A stretch of DNA of 35,585 bases from 2-01-FULL-39-28 sp964436165. Lineage in GTDB: Bacteria > Patescibacteriota > Minisyncoccia > 2-02-FULL-40-12 > GWA2-44-9. The position numbers and the translations under genes are program-made. This document shows positions 1 through 6,245 of this stretch, piece after piece (position 1 is the first letter of the stretch; the number at the start of each line of letters is the position of its first letter). The stretch is from the NCBI GenBank assembly GCA_964436165.1, contig CAYTBY010000009.1, positions 1-35,585 on the forward strand. Reading direction: 5' to 3'. The notes under the pieces are model-generated. The model did not search any database and was not told the origin of the DNA. It saw only the letters and a program-made list of their open reading frames with translations.

Positions 1-130
1 TCACAATCTACTTGACTAGTTGTCCACAATTACTCGAGATGGTGAGCTCGTACAAAACTTGGCCTTGACAGGGAAGATAAGAGATAGTATCGTATCTCTA
101 TCTTTAAAAATAAGACATGGGGAGAACGAA

Positions 131-433
131 ATGGCTTTGTTTCGCGGAGATAACTCTTTTTGGCTAGTTAATTCTATTAATCCACTGCTGGCCGCTCTGA
201 TGGGAGCTGTAGTAGGGTACTTTTTAAGTAATACTGTAGTACTGATTTTTTCGGGCATTATAGTATTTTTGATTATTCTTGCTGCGATTGACAGTATGGG
301 AAAGGAAATTTGTGCACTTTTCAACTACGGTGCAATAGTAAGATTAGCTATATTTCTTCTGGTTATGTGGACCGTTACACTCACGGTGAATAATTGGTGG
401 CATAGCCTTTTGCCCAAGGGCATTTTAAGATAA
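131..433 (+). CDS. small integral membrane protein, unknown function
   Basis: This is a 100-aa protein of unknown function. A longer reading from a TTG at 20 is open, but the ATG at 131 has a good Shine-Dalgarno (GGGGAGA at 119-125), so I use it. Two or three hydrophobic stretches follow a short polar start: one around INPLLAALMGAVVGYFL, one around VVLIFSGIIVFLIILAAI, and one around VRLAIFLLVMWTVTL. It is probably a small inner-membrane protein. No family motif is recognised. A terminator hairpin and a member of the local intergenic repeat family follow directly, so it is probably monocistronic. Coding is moderately certain, function unknown. Confidence 0.6.
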   Translation: MALFRGDNSFWLVNSINPLLAALMGAVVGYFLSNTVVLIFSGIIVFLIILAAIDSMGKEICALFNYGAIVRLAIFLLVMWTVTLTVNNWWHSLLPKGILR

Positions 434-443
434 CGAGTGGATT

Positions 444-464
444 GCCGGCTAACCCCGGCTTTTT
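444..464 (+). terminator. intrinsic terminator after the first gene
   Basis: Stem GCCGG (444-448) pairs with CCGGC (455-459) and is followed by a T tract at 460-464. It sits 11 nt after the stop codon. The sequence right after it (CTTTTTAATTGCCTAAAACC) recurs after the genes ending at 1160 and 16863. Confidence 0.6.
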
Positions 465-469
465 AATTG

Positions 470-735
470 CCTAAAACCATGTTAAATTCAAATAAAGTTG
501 GGTTTTTAATAAAATAACCATAGATTGCTTGGAACAAAGTTTTCCCCTCCATAGGCGGGCAGGCACTGTTTTCTATTGGTGCTGTGACCGAGCGAAGAGC
601 GAGGAAATACTGAGTAGAGCACTGCGAATGTGCCACCATTCAAATACAAGCGGTTTAGAACGATTTGTAAGGAAAACACTGAATCGCTTTGGTTTTCCTA
701 GTTTCTTTGGCCTAGGTAGGCGCCAAGAGGAATGA
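470..735. repeat. intergenic repeat family, copy 1
   Basis: This stretch starts with AAAACCATGTTAAA and carries the shared phrase AACAAAGTTTTCC (from about 532). It also holds a segment (about 588-640, GAGCGAAGAGCGAGG then ACTGAGTAGAGCACTGCGAATGT) that recurs in diverged form at 7150-7200. An open frame crosses it, but its peptide is the translated repeat, so I do not call a gene. Related copies lie at 1189, 2235, 3662, 4613, 5545, 6246 and 7031. Confidence 0.6.
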
Positions 736-748
736 AAAACTCGTGCTC

Positions 749-776
749 TTGACATACCCAGTTAGAATGATAATAT
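749..776 (+). promoter_or_regulatory. sigma-70-type promoter for the lipoprotein gene
   Basis: A perfect -35 TTGACA (749-754) is followed after 16 nt by a -10 TAATAT (771-776). Transcription would start near 783, giving a leader of about 24 nt that contains the Shine-Dalgarno GAGG at 797-800. Confidence 0.65.
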
Positions 777-806
777 CTAGGCACTTCTTTCAAAATGAGG
801 TGCGAG

Positions 807-1160
807 ATGTCCAGATCTAAGTTTTCCCTATGCTTTGCTGTTATTTTGCTTGCTGGTTCAATTTTTGCGACGGGTTGTTCTACTAAATCTGCCGATGCCA
901 GTACAGTACTTACCCCGCATCGTACAAGTGTATATTTTGTTATGGATAGACCGAATGGCTTTGTGGCATATGTACCAGAAGGTTCTGTAAGTGTCGGTAT
1001 AAAGATTCAGTCCAATGTTACTGAACCATACGTTGAAGTTCCAAAAGAAAGAAAAAGTTCTTATGGACAGGGAGATGGTGAGTTTGTTGCTTGGGGTTGG
1101 GGCGGCACTCTTTATGTTAAAGATTTAGAGCAATTGAAGAGCCTAATGTTTATTAAGTAA
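807..1160 (+). CDS. small secreted lipoprotein, unknown function
   Basis: This is a 117-aa protein with a lipoprotein signal: positively charged start MSRSK, a hydrophobic core (FSLCFAVILLAGSIF), and a lipobox-like IFATGC ahead of a Ser/Thr/Ala stretch. The cysteine would be lipidated and the mature protein tethered outside the membrane. Start 807 is preferred over the in-frame ATG at 795 because GAGG at 797-800 lies 6 nt before it. It has its own promoter (749-776) and terminator (1167-1188), so it is a single-gene unit. The mature part has no recognised domain; it ends in a short KDLEQLKSLMFIK segment. Function is unknown. Confidence 0.65.
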   Translation: MSRSKFSLCFAVILLAGSIFATGCSTKSADASTVLTPHRTSVYFVMDRPNGFVAYVPEGSVSVGIKIQSNVTEPYVEVPKERKSSYGQGDGEFVAWGWGGTLYVKDLEQLKSLMFIK

Positions 1161-1166
1161 GAAATG

Positions 1167-1188
1167 GCGTGACTAGTTCACGCTTTTT
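1167..1188 (+). terminator. intrinsic terminator of the lipoprotein gene
   Basis: Perfect 6-bp stem GCGTGA (1167-1172) with TCACGC (1178-1183), loop CTAGT, then TTTTT (1184-1188). Confidence 0.8.
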
Positions 1189-1300
1189 AATTACTTAAAA
1201 CCATGTTAAACTCAAAATCTAAGGGATTTTTTAGGAAATAACTGTAAATATCCGAGAACAAAGTTTTCCAATGTTCTCTATTGGCCCTGCACTAATGAGT
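1189..1300. repeat. intergenic repeat family, copy 2
   Basis: Begins AATTACTTAAAACCATG, continues with AGGGATTTTTTAGGAAATAAC, and contains GAACAAAGTTTTCCAATG and TTCTCTATTGGCCCTGC. These phrases match copies 1, 5 and 6. No gene is seen in it. Confidence 0.6.
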
Positions 1301-1302
1301 AG

Positions 1303-1458
1303 ACAAAACGGTACCTGACGCCTTTTCGCTTCCCCGATGAGGTACACGAGGCTATGCAGAAGTACTTTAGGGTAGAGGATGAGGTGCTTTCATCCAAGAA
1401 GGAAGAGACAGAGGAAGCCATCATAACATTTGTTCGTAAAAACAAGACCAGCCAATAG
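1303..1458 (+). pseudogene. possible gene remnant, about 50 codons
   Basis: An open stretch of about 50 codons with coding-like composition reads KRYLTPFRFPDEVHEAMQ and ends FVRKNKTSQ before TAG at 1456-1458. It has no start codon at its 5' end. An internal ATG at about 1354 has no properly spaced Shine-Dalgarno. The opening words (KRYLT, from AAACGGTACCTGAC) recur at 7079-7092 in a second broken copy. I read it as the tail of a decayed gene, but a short genuine gene is possible. No family is recognised. Confidence 0.3.
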
Positions 1459-1723
1459 GTTTGATAAGGGGTTTGTAAGGGTATTTATAGGGGGTGCATA
1501 GTGGGTTCGAAAGGGGCAAAACCTATCAGAGAAAGCACAATTTTACACGGATTTTACATTCAAAAGACCCAATTTTGTCTGATATTATCAGATGTTATAC
1601 ACAGAGTTACTATGGATAACGGAAATGGAGTTTATAGAAGGGAATGGCCTGAAACAAAAGTGAGGATGTTAGCAACAAACAGGGACACTTAAAAAAGCCC
1701 GTAAAACCTAGACAATTTAGCCC
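1459..1723. other. intergenic stretch without a supported gene
   Basis: The stretch contains one 63-codon open frame beginning with GTG at 1501. It has no Shine-Dalgarno and no recognisable protein character. I see no hairpin or repeat that stands out. Confidence 0.4.
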
Positions 1724-1752
1724 TTGCAATTATCAAGAGTATATGATATAAT
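1724..1752 (+). promoter_or_regulatory. strong promoter for the 41-aa zinc-ribbon ORF
   Basis: -35 TTGCAA (1724-1729), 17-nt spacer, perfect -10 TATAAT (1747-1752). The leader is about 40 nt and carries AAGGAG (1789-1794) 6 nt before the ATG at 1801. Confidence 0.75.
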
Positions 1753-1800
1753 ATAAATATCCTGAAATCCCCGACATCTCTGTTAACTAAGGAGACGACA

Positions 1801-1926
1801 ATGAACGCCAACAGCACCGAGACGATGTGTCCTCACTGCAAGGGCAAAACCGAGACTGGAACGCACGGCGGTTGCGGAAAGTGCGGGAAGGTCAAGCATA
1901 CCTCATCTGGTCGTCGTAGTTGGTAG
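1801..1926 (+). CDS. 41-aa zinc-ribbon miniprotein
   Basis: This very short gene reads 41 codons. It has CPHC (residues 10-13) and CGKC (25-28), a four-cysteine zinc-ribbon pattern with 11 residues between the pairs, then a basic Ser/Arg tail (SSGRRSW). Support for coding is unusually good for its size: consensus promoter (1724-1752), perfect Shine-Dalgarno AAGGAG with 6-nt spacing, and a strong terminator hairpin 30 nt after the stop. Nothing else is co-transcribed. A zinc-binding nucleic-acid-binding or ribosome-associated role is plausible but is inference. The MITE-like element begins just after the terminator. Confidence 0.7.
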   Translation: MNANSTETMCPHCKGKTETGTHGGCGKCGKVKHTSSGRRSW

Positions 1927-1955
1927 TAGTAAGCAACCGACGACGGAGAGGGCAA

Positions 1956-2010
1956 GCCTCACATGGAGAAGCAACACACAATGCTTCATCCGTGTGGGGC
2001 TTTTCTATTT
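1956..2010 (+). terminator. long-stem intrinsic terminator
   Basis: An 18-nt left arm (1956-1973) pairs with 1982-2000 with one bulge and two G-U pairs, loop about 8 nt, followed by TTTTCTATTT. It terminates the 41-aa gene. Confidence 0.8.
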
Positions 2011-2020
2011 CTAGAAACTC

Positions 2021-2234
2021 GGCATAAGGTACAAAAACGCCGGCCTAATTTCCCTTTTAATGGGACAGAATATTCTCTTATAAGCCCACTTTTAAAGGGA
2101 AAATGGACATTCTTAAACAATTAAAGCCTACAATTTGAATATTTTTTAGTAATAGAGGCTAAAAAATATTCAAATTGTGGCTTAAATACAGGCTAAAGTT
2201 AATGAAACAGGCCGGCGTTTTTGTACCTTATGCC
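2021..2234. mobile_element. MITE-like element with perfect 26-bp terminal inverted repeats
   Basis: Arms 2021-2046 and 2209-2234 are exact reverse complements over 26 bp (left arm begins GGCATAAGGTACAAAAACGC). Inside are two more inverted repeats. One is around 2050-2104 (TTTCCCTTTT with TTTAAAGGGAAA, plus TGGG/CCCA). The other is a long one, 2121-2149 with 2159-2185, around AATTTGAATATTTTTTAG, with a 9-nt loop and two single-base bulges. There is no open reading frame. Length (214 bp), terminal repeats and lack of coding fit a non-autonomous transposable element. A structured RNA is an alternative. No target-site duplication is obvious: the flanks are GAAACTC and AATGTTC. Confidence 0.6.
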
Positions 2235-2334
2235 AATGTTCTACTTCTATGCATAAAGCTACGAAGTACGCGGTCTACTGTGTCCTTCCGAAGTCCCTTC
2301 GGGGCGTAGGAGGATTGGCCCTGCCATTATGAAA
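2235..2334. repeat. intergenic repeat family, copy 3
   Basis: Starts AATGTTCTACTTCT, contains GCATAAAGCTACGAAGTAC and GGAGGATTGGCCCTGCC, and ends in ATTATG. It matches the 3' half of copy 7 (6246-6540). Its usual 5' half is missing; the MITE-like element abuts exactly where it should continue, as if the element inserted into the repeat. Confidence 0.6.
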
Positions 2335-2404
2335 AAGGTTAAATCAACAAAAACTGCTTGAATATTGAGTTTTTTCATATTTTATATTATCCTAACGAGA
2401 TATT

Positions 2405-2653
2405 ATGAGATACTTTTTTACACGCCACGCATTAGAAAGGATGAAAGAGCGTTCAATCTCCAAAAGGTTGATTGGTATCGCTTTTGCCAATCCGACCAAA
2501 GTATTATATGATGATAGTGATAGAGTTTTAATCAAGAAGTTGTATAAAAAGAGTGGGACTGATAGACTTTTAATGATAGCTGGGAAGTTAGAAAAAGGCG
2601 GTTTTAAGATTATTACTGTAATAGAAACTTCTAAAATTAGAAAATATTTATGA
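2405..2653 (+). CDS. DUF4258-type toxin-like protein
   Basis: This 82-aa protein resembles the DUF4258 family: N-terminal pattern FTRHALERMKERSIS, then strand-rich sequence ending GFKIITVIETSKIRKYL. DUF4258 proteins are usually viewed as toxin partners related to the RelE/BrnT fold and are often encoded with a DUF2283 protein. That is the case here: its TGA overlaps the ATG of the next gene by 4 nt (ATGA), a classic translational coupling. No clear Shine-Dalgarno precedes the ATG. A weak promoter (TTGAAT at 2358, TATATT at 2383) lies upstream. The toxin role is inferred from the pairing. Confidence 0.7.
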   Translation: MRYFFTRHALERMKERSISKRLIGIAFANPTKVLYDDSDRVLIKKLYKKSGTDRLLMIAGKLEKGGFKIITVIETSKIRKYL

Positions 2654-2889
2654 GTAAAAATAATATAAAAATTTCATACGACAAAGAAAGCGACGTGCTT
2701 TCAATAAGAGCAAAAGAAGGCAGAAGCGTTGACTCTGACATTCAGGGTAATATTGTAATTGATTACAACAAAAAGGGGGAGATAGTCCGACTCAATCTTT
2801 ACAAACTCAATTTTGATAAGTTTCGCGACGAGTTAGGAGCGATTAAAGACTTTGCCAGAAATTCTAAATTACCTTTTGTCACTCGGTAA
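2650..2889 (+). CDS. DUF2283 family protein, probable antitoxin
   Basis: This 79-aa protein matches the DUF2283 pattern: ISYDKESDVLSIRA near the start, then NIVIDYNKKGEIVRLNLYKL. Members are small all-beta proteins frequently encoded beside DUF4258 or other toxin-like proteins. It overlaps the upstream DUF4258 gene by 4 nt, so both are made from one message. The order toxin then antitoxin is common for this pair. The antitoxin role is inferred; family assignment is fairly secure. Confidence 0.7.
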   Translation: MSKNNIKISYDKESDVLSIRAKEGRSVDSDIQGNIVIDYNKKGEIVRLNLYKLNFDKFRDELGAIKDFARNSKLPFVTR

Positions 2890-3094
2890 TTCTAATGTGG
2901 TTTTCTTCGATGAATGGGTTCGAACTATTTCAAGAATACTCTGCCATAGTGGAATGAGGCAAACTTTTTAAGCCAGTAATCATCAGAGAATCTGGATTAT
3001 TGCGAGTTTACCAAAATCCTGGTTTTATTGATCTCCACTTCGTCGCCAAGGCTATGGAGTGTAAAGCAAGGGGAATAGAAAACTTTCGATACAA
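2890..3094. other. gene-free spacer with repeat debris
   Basis: No ORF is supported. It contains CGCCAAGGCTATGG (around 3045), which is the reverse complement of part of repeat copy 7, and GGGAATAGAAAACTTT (about 3070), the 3' phrase seen near 4858. Confidence 0.4.
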
Positions 3095-3129
3095 AGTTTA
3101 TTGAATAATCAATAAACTCATGATATACT
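3095..3129 (+). promoter_or_regulatory. hicBA promoter with overlapping palindromic operator
   Basis: -35 TTGAAT (3101-3106), 17-nt spacer, -10 TATACT (3124-3129). A perfect inverted repeat covers the -35 box: arms AGTTTATTGA (3095-3104) and TCAATAAACT (3109-3118) around ATAA. The -10 ends 7 nt before the ATG at 3137, so the message is probably leaderless. The palindrome is a good candidate for autorepression by the antitoxin or the complex. Confidence 0.7.
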
Positions 3130-3136
3130 AATCCAT

Positions 3137-3427
3137 ATGAATAAATCTATCGTCTTCAACTTACCCGTCTCTTTTCTAAGAGAATCTGATCAATTTGTGG
3201 CTTATACGCCAGCTCTTGATTTATCTACTTCAGGGCCCACTCTAGAAGAAGCCAAAAAGAACTTTACCGAAGCTGTCGGAATCTTTTTTGATGAAATTAT
3301 GGAAATGGGCACGTTCGAGGATGTCCTATTAGATCTTGGCTGGAAGAAGCAAAACGAAGACTTTATTCCGCCAGTTGTTATCTCTCAAGGCATGGAATCG
3401 GTAAGGGTGCCACTTGCTCACTCGTAA
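3137..3427 (+). CDS. hicB: HicB-like antitoxin
   Basis: This 96-aa protein has the HicB degraded RNase H-like fold pattern: FVAYTPALDLSTSGPTLEEA followed by KNFTEAVGIFFDEI. HicB proteins neutralise HicA by blocking its active-site histidine. It has no obvious C-terminal HTH or ribbon-helix-helix, so repression at the palindrome upstream may need the HicA-HicB complex or another protein. The downstream hicA starts 3 nt after its stop. The start is fixed by the promoter geometry: the ATG falls at the predicted transcription start. Confidence 0.8.
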   Translation: MNKSIVFNLPVSFLRESDQFVAYTPALDLSTSGPTLEEAKKNFTEAVGIFFDEIMEMGTFEDVLLDLGWKKQNEDFIPPVVISQGMESVRVPLAHS

Positions 3428-3430
3428 CGA

Positions 3431-3661
3431 ATGGCTCGACTTACTCCAACATCATGGAAGGAGTTTGAGAAATTTCTTTTGTTTTTAGGTTGCAAGTTCA
3501 AGCATCAAAAGGGTAGTCACAGAGTATATACTCGTTCAGGATTAAAGCGTCCATTAGTTGTTCCAGTATACGACGAAATTCCGATGTTCGTCATTCGTAA
3601 TAATTTACGTATTTTAGGTATGACCACAGAAGAGTATTTAGAAATTTTAAAACAGTTGTAG
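3431..3661 (+). CDS. hicA: HicA-like mRNA interferase toxin
   Basis: This 76-aa protein has the double-stranded-RNA-binding-like fold of HicA (YcfA). The signature runs FLLFLGCKFKHQKGSHRVY, with the catalytic histidine in GSHR, then PLVVPVYDEI and a C-terminal helix LRILGMTTEEYLEIL. HicA cleaves mRNA and blocks translation. It lies 3 nt downstream of its antitoxin gene. All key residues of the family are visible, so the toxin is probably intact. Confidence 0.85.
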   Translation: MARLTPTSWKEFEKFLLFLGCKFKHQKGSHRVYTRSGLKRPLVVPVYDEIPMFVIRNNLRILGMTTEEYLEILKQL

Positions 3662-3810
3662 TGAATTTCCCAAAAATGTCTTTTTCGGAGGGGCCTCGCC
3701 TACGTTAAAACTTCGGCCGTCGGCTCGACATAGTCGGCCTTTGGCCAGACGAAGTCGGCGGAGCACGGCAAGGAGAATGCCTGCCTGCCGGTAGGCAGGG
3801 AAAACTTTTA
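3662..3810. repeat. intergenic repeat family, copy 4
   Basis: Contains TTTCCCAAAAATGTCTTTTTC and GAGGGGCC (compare 4823-4854), a GC-rich stretch with several inverted GGCC/CGGC motifs, and a near-perfect palindrome CCTGCCTGCCGGTAGGCAGG at about 3780-3799 followed by GAAAAC. No gene is seen. Confidence 0.55.
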
Positions 3811-3817
3811 TTAAATT

Positions 3818-4612
3818 ATGGAAAGAAAACCTAACTTAGAATCTCAAGTTGACATTAAAGATTTAAATTTTCGTTTGGCAAAATATGGACTGAAATTTTT
3901 AGAAGAAGGAGCTATTGAAGGACCAAAGAAACCAAAAGAATTTTCTAAAACTCCGGAACTCACTTATTCTATAAATCAAGATAAAATCCTAGAGAATAAC
4001 GACGAATTTTTAAAGAAGCATTTTTTAGCTGAATTTTCTGCACAAGAATTTAGTTCAGAAATTTTAAGCATTATTGATGCAATATTTAGACGACTTGTAA
4101 GAAAAGCTCTTAGGAACTTCGCATGCGTTATAATTATGAGTAAGGAAGATTTTGCAATTTTTAAACAGCTTGCGAAGCCAACATTAGAGCAAAAACGGGG
4201 GATATCAGGAGATATAAACGGTATTAATATGGGAGGATTGATTATTGTTGAAGATTCTTTGGGAAATAATATATTCCCATTAATATTTCACGAAGTCGGG
4301 CATTCTTTATACCCAGATACGCAAGATAATTATATAGATGAGTTAAGGGCCATGTATTTTCAAATTTTATCTGTAAAGATGTTTGAAGATGAGCTAGAAA
4401 AATTAGGTATTCATGCTCATTATGCGGATGATTATTACAAAGACACGCCTATGCCAACAGAGGAGCATAAAAAGGCTTTTGAAGATGCGAGATTACTTTT
4501 TACCTACCAATCTTTTTATGATGAAGTTGTTGCAGGAAATCCTAGGACCGAGAAGGGCCAGGAGGACTTATTACAAGTTGTTGGGCAACACACCAAGTCT
4601 TTTAAAAAGTAA
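3818..4612 (+). CDS. HExxH putative zinc metallopeptidase, unknown family
   Basis: This 264-aa soluble protein carries FHEVGHSLYP, where H158, E159 and H162 form an HExxH zinc site. The third ligand could be E175 in IDELRAMYF, 12 residues after H162. The N-terminal 100 residues are charged and helical with no signal peptide or membrane segment, so it should be cytoplasmic. No Shine-Dalgarno is visible before the ATG. The gene stands alone between two repeat copies (3662-3810 and 4613-4875). Family and substrate are unknown. The HExxH site is clear, but enzymatic activity is inference. Confidence 0.65.
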   Translation: MERKPNLESQVDIKDLNFRLAKYGLKFLEEGAIEGPKKPKEFSKTPELTYSINQDKILENNDEFLKKHFLAEFSAQEFSSEILSIIDAIFRRLVRKALRNFACVIIMSKEDFAIFKQLAKPTLEQKRGISGDINGINMGGLIIVEDSLGNNIFPLIFHEVGHSLYPDTQDNYIDELRAMYFQILSVKMFEDELEKLGIHAHYADDYYKDTPMPTEEHKKAFEDARLLFTYQSFYDEVVAGNPRTEKGQEDLLQVVGQHTKSFKK

Positions 4613-4875
4613 TGTTAAACTCTAATTCTAAAGGGTTTTTCAGGAAATAACTATAAATCCTAGTGAACAAAGTTTTCCTCTTTTTCGCTAAAGCTTCGAA
4701 GAGCTTCGCAATGTTCTCTACTGTGTCCTCCGTAACTTTAGTGAAGGAGGATTGGCCCTGCCCAAGGAGAATGGTCAGCATGAAATGACCATGTAACTAC
4801 CTAGCTAATTAAGCTACTTCGAGTTTTCCAAAAATGACTTTTTCAGAGGGGCCAAAGGGAATGGAAAACTTTAGA
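4613..4875. repeat. intergenic repeat family, copy 5
   Basis: Starts ATGTTAAACTC, continues AAAGGGTTTTTCAGGAAATAAC, AACAAAGTTTTCC, AATGTTCTCTACTGTGTCC, GGAGGATTGGCCCTGCCC, then TTTTCCAAAAATGACTTTTT and GGAATGGAAAACTTT. It is bounded by AAAGTTTTCC near 4667 and its reverse complement GGAAAACTTT near 4863, so the unit may fold on itself. No gene is seen. Confidence 0.6.
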
Positions 4876-4878
4876 CAC

Positions 4879-4904
4879 AAAAACCAGCGTTTATACTGGT
4901 TTTT
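4879..4904 (-). terminator. terminator for the minus-strand secreted protein
   Basis: Stem AACCAG (4882-4887) with CTGGTT (4896-4901), 8-nt loop, flanked by A5 and T5, so it could work in both directions. It lies 24 nt past the stop of the minus-strand gene. Confidence 0.6.
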
Positions 4905-4927
4905 GATTATGAATTAGTTACTAAGAA

Positions 4928-5452
4928 TTATTGAGAACTTATAGTAAATGTCTGGTCGCTCAAATCCCAATTACCTTTGTAGTCTTTGGGGGTATATTTC
5001 CCATTCTTGCCTCTTCCATTAGCTATATACATACTTCCATTAGCATCTTCAGACCAAACAATTATTTTATAATTACCCGGGGCTACATTTCTGCAGTTTT
5101 GCTCCGGAGCAGTATTACCCATATCACAAACCCTTTTTCCGTCCCACTCTGCAGACCCATTTGGACCATAATGTCCAAGCCCCCCATCCTTATTTATCCA
5201 GCCGACAATTAACCCGGCGCTAGCTATGTCGAAATCAGTTGATGCATTGGCTTTTGCAAGTCCTACATCAACATAACCACTATTTCCGCCAGACCAGCTT
5301 ATTGTGTTCGTTGCTCCTTGAATAAACTTTTCGCCACCATTGGGAGTGAGTACTGTTACTTGTCCTGGAGTTGGATCCGGAGAGATTTTAAACAGTAACA
5401 CCCCCAAAAGAGAAGAAACTATAACTGCAGCTGAAACAATAATTTTAACCAT
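4928..5452 (-). CDS. secreted or membrane-anchored Kre9/KNH-like Ig-fold protein
   Basis: This 174-aa protein begins with a hydrophobic signal or anchor (VKIIVSAAVIVSSLLGVLLF). The extracytoplasmic part resembles the Kre9/KNH-type Ig-like domain: VTVLTPNGGEKFIQGATNTI followed by SWSGG, a motif widespread in surface proteins of Candidate Phyla bacteria. A loop with two cysteines (VCDMG and EQNCRN) may form a disulfide. It ends DQTFTISS, the usual last strand. A promoter lies upstream (5484-5513) and a terminator follows. It is probably a cell-surface protein; its ligand is unknown. Confidence 0.7.
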   Translation of the reverse strand: MVKIIVSAAVIVSSLLGVLLFKISPDPTPGQVTVLTPNGGEKFIQGATNTISWSGGNSGYVDVGLAKANASTDFDIASAGLIVGWINKDGGLGHYGPNGSAEWDGKRVCDMGNTAPEQNCRNVAPGNYKIIVWSEDANGSMYIANGRGKNGKYTPKDYKGNWDLSDQTFTISSQ

Positions 5453-5483
5453 AGATTAGTAATTTAATTTTTAGTATACTTCT

Positions 5484-5513
5484 ATTATACTATCTTAAGA
5501 GTGATATCGCCAA
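5484..5513 (-). promoter_or_regulatory. promoter of the minus-strand secreted protein
   Basis: On the minus strand: -35 TTGGCG (5508-5513), 18-nt spacer, perfect -10 TATAAT (5484-5489). The leader to the ATG at 5452 is about 25 nt and has no Shine-Dalgarno. Confidence 0.5.
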
Positions 5514-5544
5514 TATATTTATCAACAGAGATAATGTGGTGCTT

Positions 5545-5735
5545 CAAGTATGGGATTCCTAATAAAATACCCGTAGATTTGACCCAACAAAGTTTTCCAA
5601 TGTTCTCTATTGGCCCTGCCATTATGGAAAATCGGCCGTTCGGCAATCATGTTGAACGGCTTTCCTGCCTGCCGGCAGGCAGGTTCCATACTAGATCAAG
5701 GCTACTTCCATCCCAGTAAAAGTTTTCCACAAAAT
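5545..5735. repeat. intergenic repeat family, copy 6
   Basis: Reads GGATTCCTAATAAAATACCC, AACAAAGTTTTCCAATG, TTCTCTATTGGCCCTGCC, ATTATGGAAAATCGGCCGTT. A GCCGTTC/GAACGGC hairpin follows, then a perfect palindrome CCTGCCTGCCGGCAGGCAGG at 5663-5682. Best resolved copy of the 3' part. An open frame crosses it but encodes only repeat. Confidence 0.65.
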
Positions 5736-5739
5736 GCCC

Positions 5740-5769
5740 TTGACTTTAAGTTTATCTTAAGATAAACTT
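5740..5769 (+). promoter_or_regulatory. promoter and 22-bp palindromic operator of the phd/relE-like pair
   Basis: -35 TTGACT (5740-5745), 17-nt spacer, -10 TAAACT (5763-5768). A perfect 22-bp palindrome (5748-5769, arms AAGTTTATCTT and AAGATAAACTT) covers spacer and -10. This is the expected place for Phd/YefM autorepression. The -10 ends 9 nt before the ATG, so the leader is absent or only 2-3 nt. Confidence 0.75.
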
Positions 5770-5777
5770 ATCATATT

Positions 5778-5999
5778 ATGAAAACACACATTTTAGGCCT
5801 CAAGGAGTTAAGAGAAAACATGCAGAAATATGCCTCTCTGGTTGAAAAAGGGGAGTCTTTTGTTGTTGTAAAGAAGTCAAAGCCCCTGTTTAAGATTTCT
5901 TCTCTTGATGAAGATGAAGAACTCTGGGAAACGGTAATCGATTTTACTAATGTTAGAAAAGGCGGCATACCAGCTAAAGAATTACTGGCGAAGCTCTAA
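5778..5999 (+). CDS. Phd/YefM-type antitoxin
   Basis: This 73-aa protein has the Phd/YefM N-terminal DNA-binding pattern: LGLKELRENMQKYASLVEKG then ESFVVVKKSKPLFKI. The acidic tail (SSLDEDEELWETV) would wrap the toxin. It is followed after 5 nt by a RelE-like toxin gene. The promoter carries a perfect 22-bp palindrome, probably its own operator. The ATG sits at the predicted transcription start, so a leaderless message is likely. Confidence 0.85.
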   Translation: MKTHILGLKELRENMQKYASLVEKGESFVVVKKSKPLFKISSLDEDEELWETVIDFTNVRKGGIPAKELLAKL

Positions 6000-6004
6000 C
6001 TATT

Positions 6005-6244
6005 ATGGATAAAATATCGAAAATACTGAGCAAGTTAACTTCTAAAGAAAAAGATCAGATAAAAAACATTATCAAGGCGCTCCAAATGGGGCGTTTTGAT
6101 AATTTAGATATTAAAAAGCTTAAGGGAGCCAGCGATATTTTTAGGGTTAGAAAGGGCAATATCAGAGTAATCTATCAGATTAGAAATAATCAAACATTTA
6201 TTTTAAAAGTCGGACGTAGGAAAGAAACTACATATAATTTATAA
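6005..6244 (+). CDS. RelE/ParE-family toxin
   Basis: This 79-aa protein fits the RelE/ParE superfamily: an N-terminal helical hairpin (LTSKEKDQIKNIIKALQMG), then LDIKKLKGASDIFRVRKGNI, RVIYQIRNN and LKVGRRKETTY. The RVRKGNIRVIY core with basic residues is typical of RelE ribosome-dependent mRNA interferases. It is encoded 5 nt after the Phd-like antitoxin, so the pair is one toxin-antitoxin operon. RelE versus ParE activity cannot be settled from sequence alone. Confidence 0.8.
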   Translation: MDKISKILSKLTSKEKDQIKNIIKALQMGRFDNLDIKKLKGASDIFRVRKGNIRVIYQIRNNQTFILKVGRRKETTYNL

Positions 6245-6245
6245 T

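Noticed and set aside
529..735. 68-codon plus-strand frame starting with TTG
   Set aside because: It is the translation of intergenic repeat copy 1; no Shine-Dalgarno and no protein character. A minus-strand frame overlaps it equally well.
1501..1692. 63-codon frame starting with GTG
   Set aside because: No ribosome site, no recognisable composition or neighbours; likely chance.
5501..5719. 72-codon frame
   Set aside because: Lies in repeat copy 6; its peptide resembles that of the frame in copy 7 only because the DNA repeat is shared.
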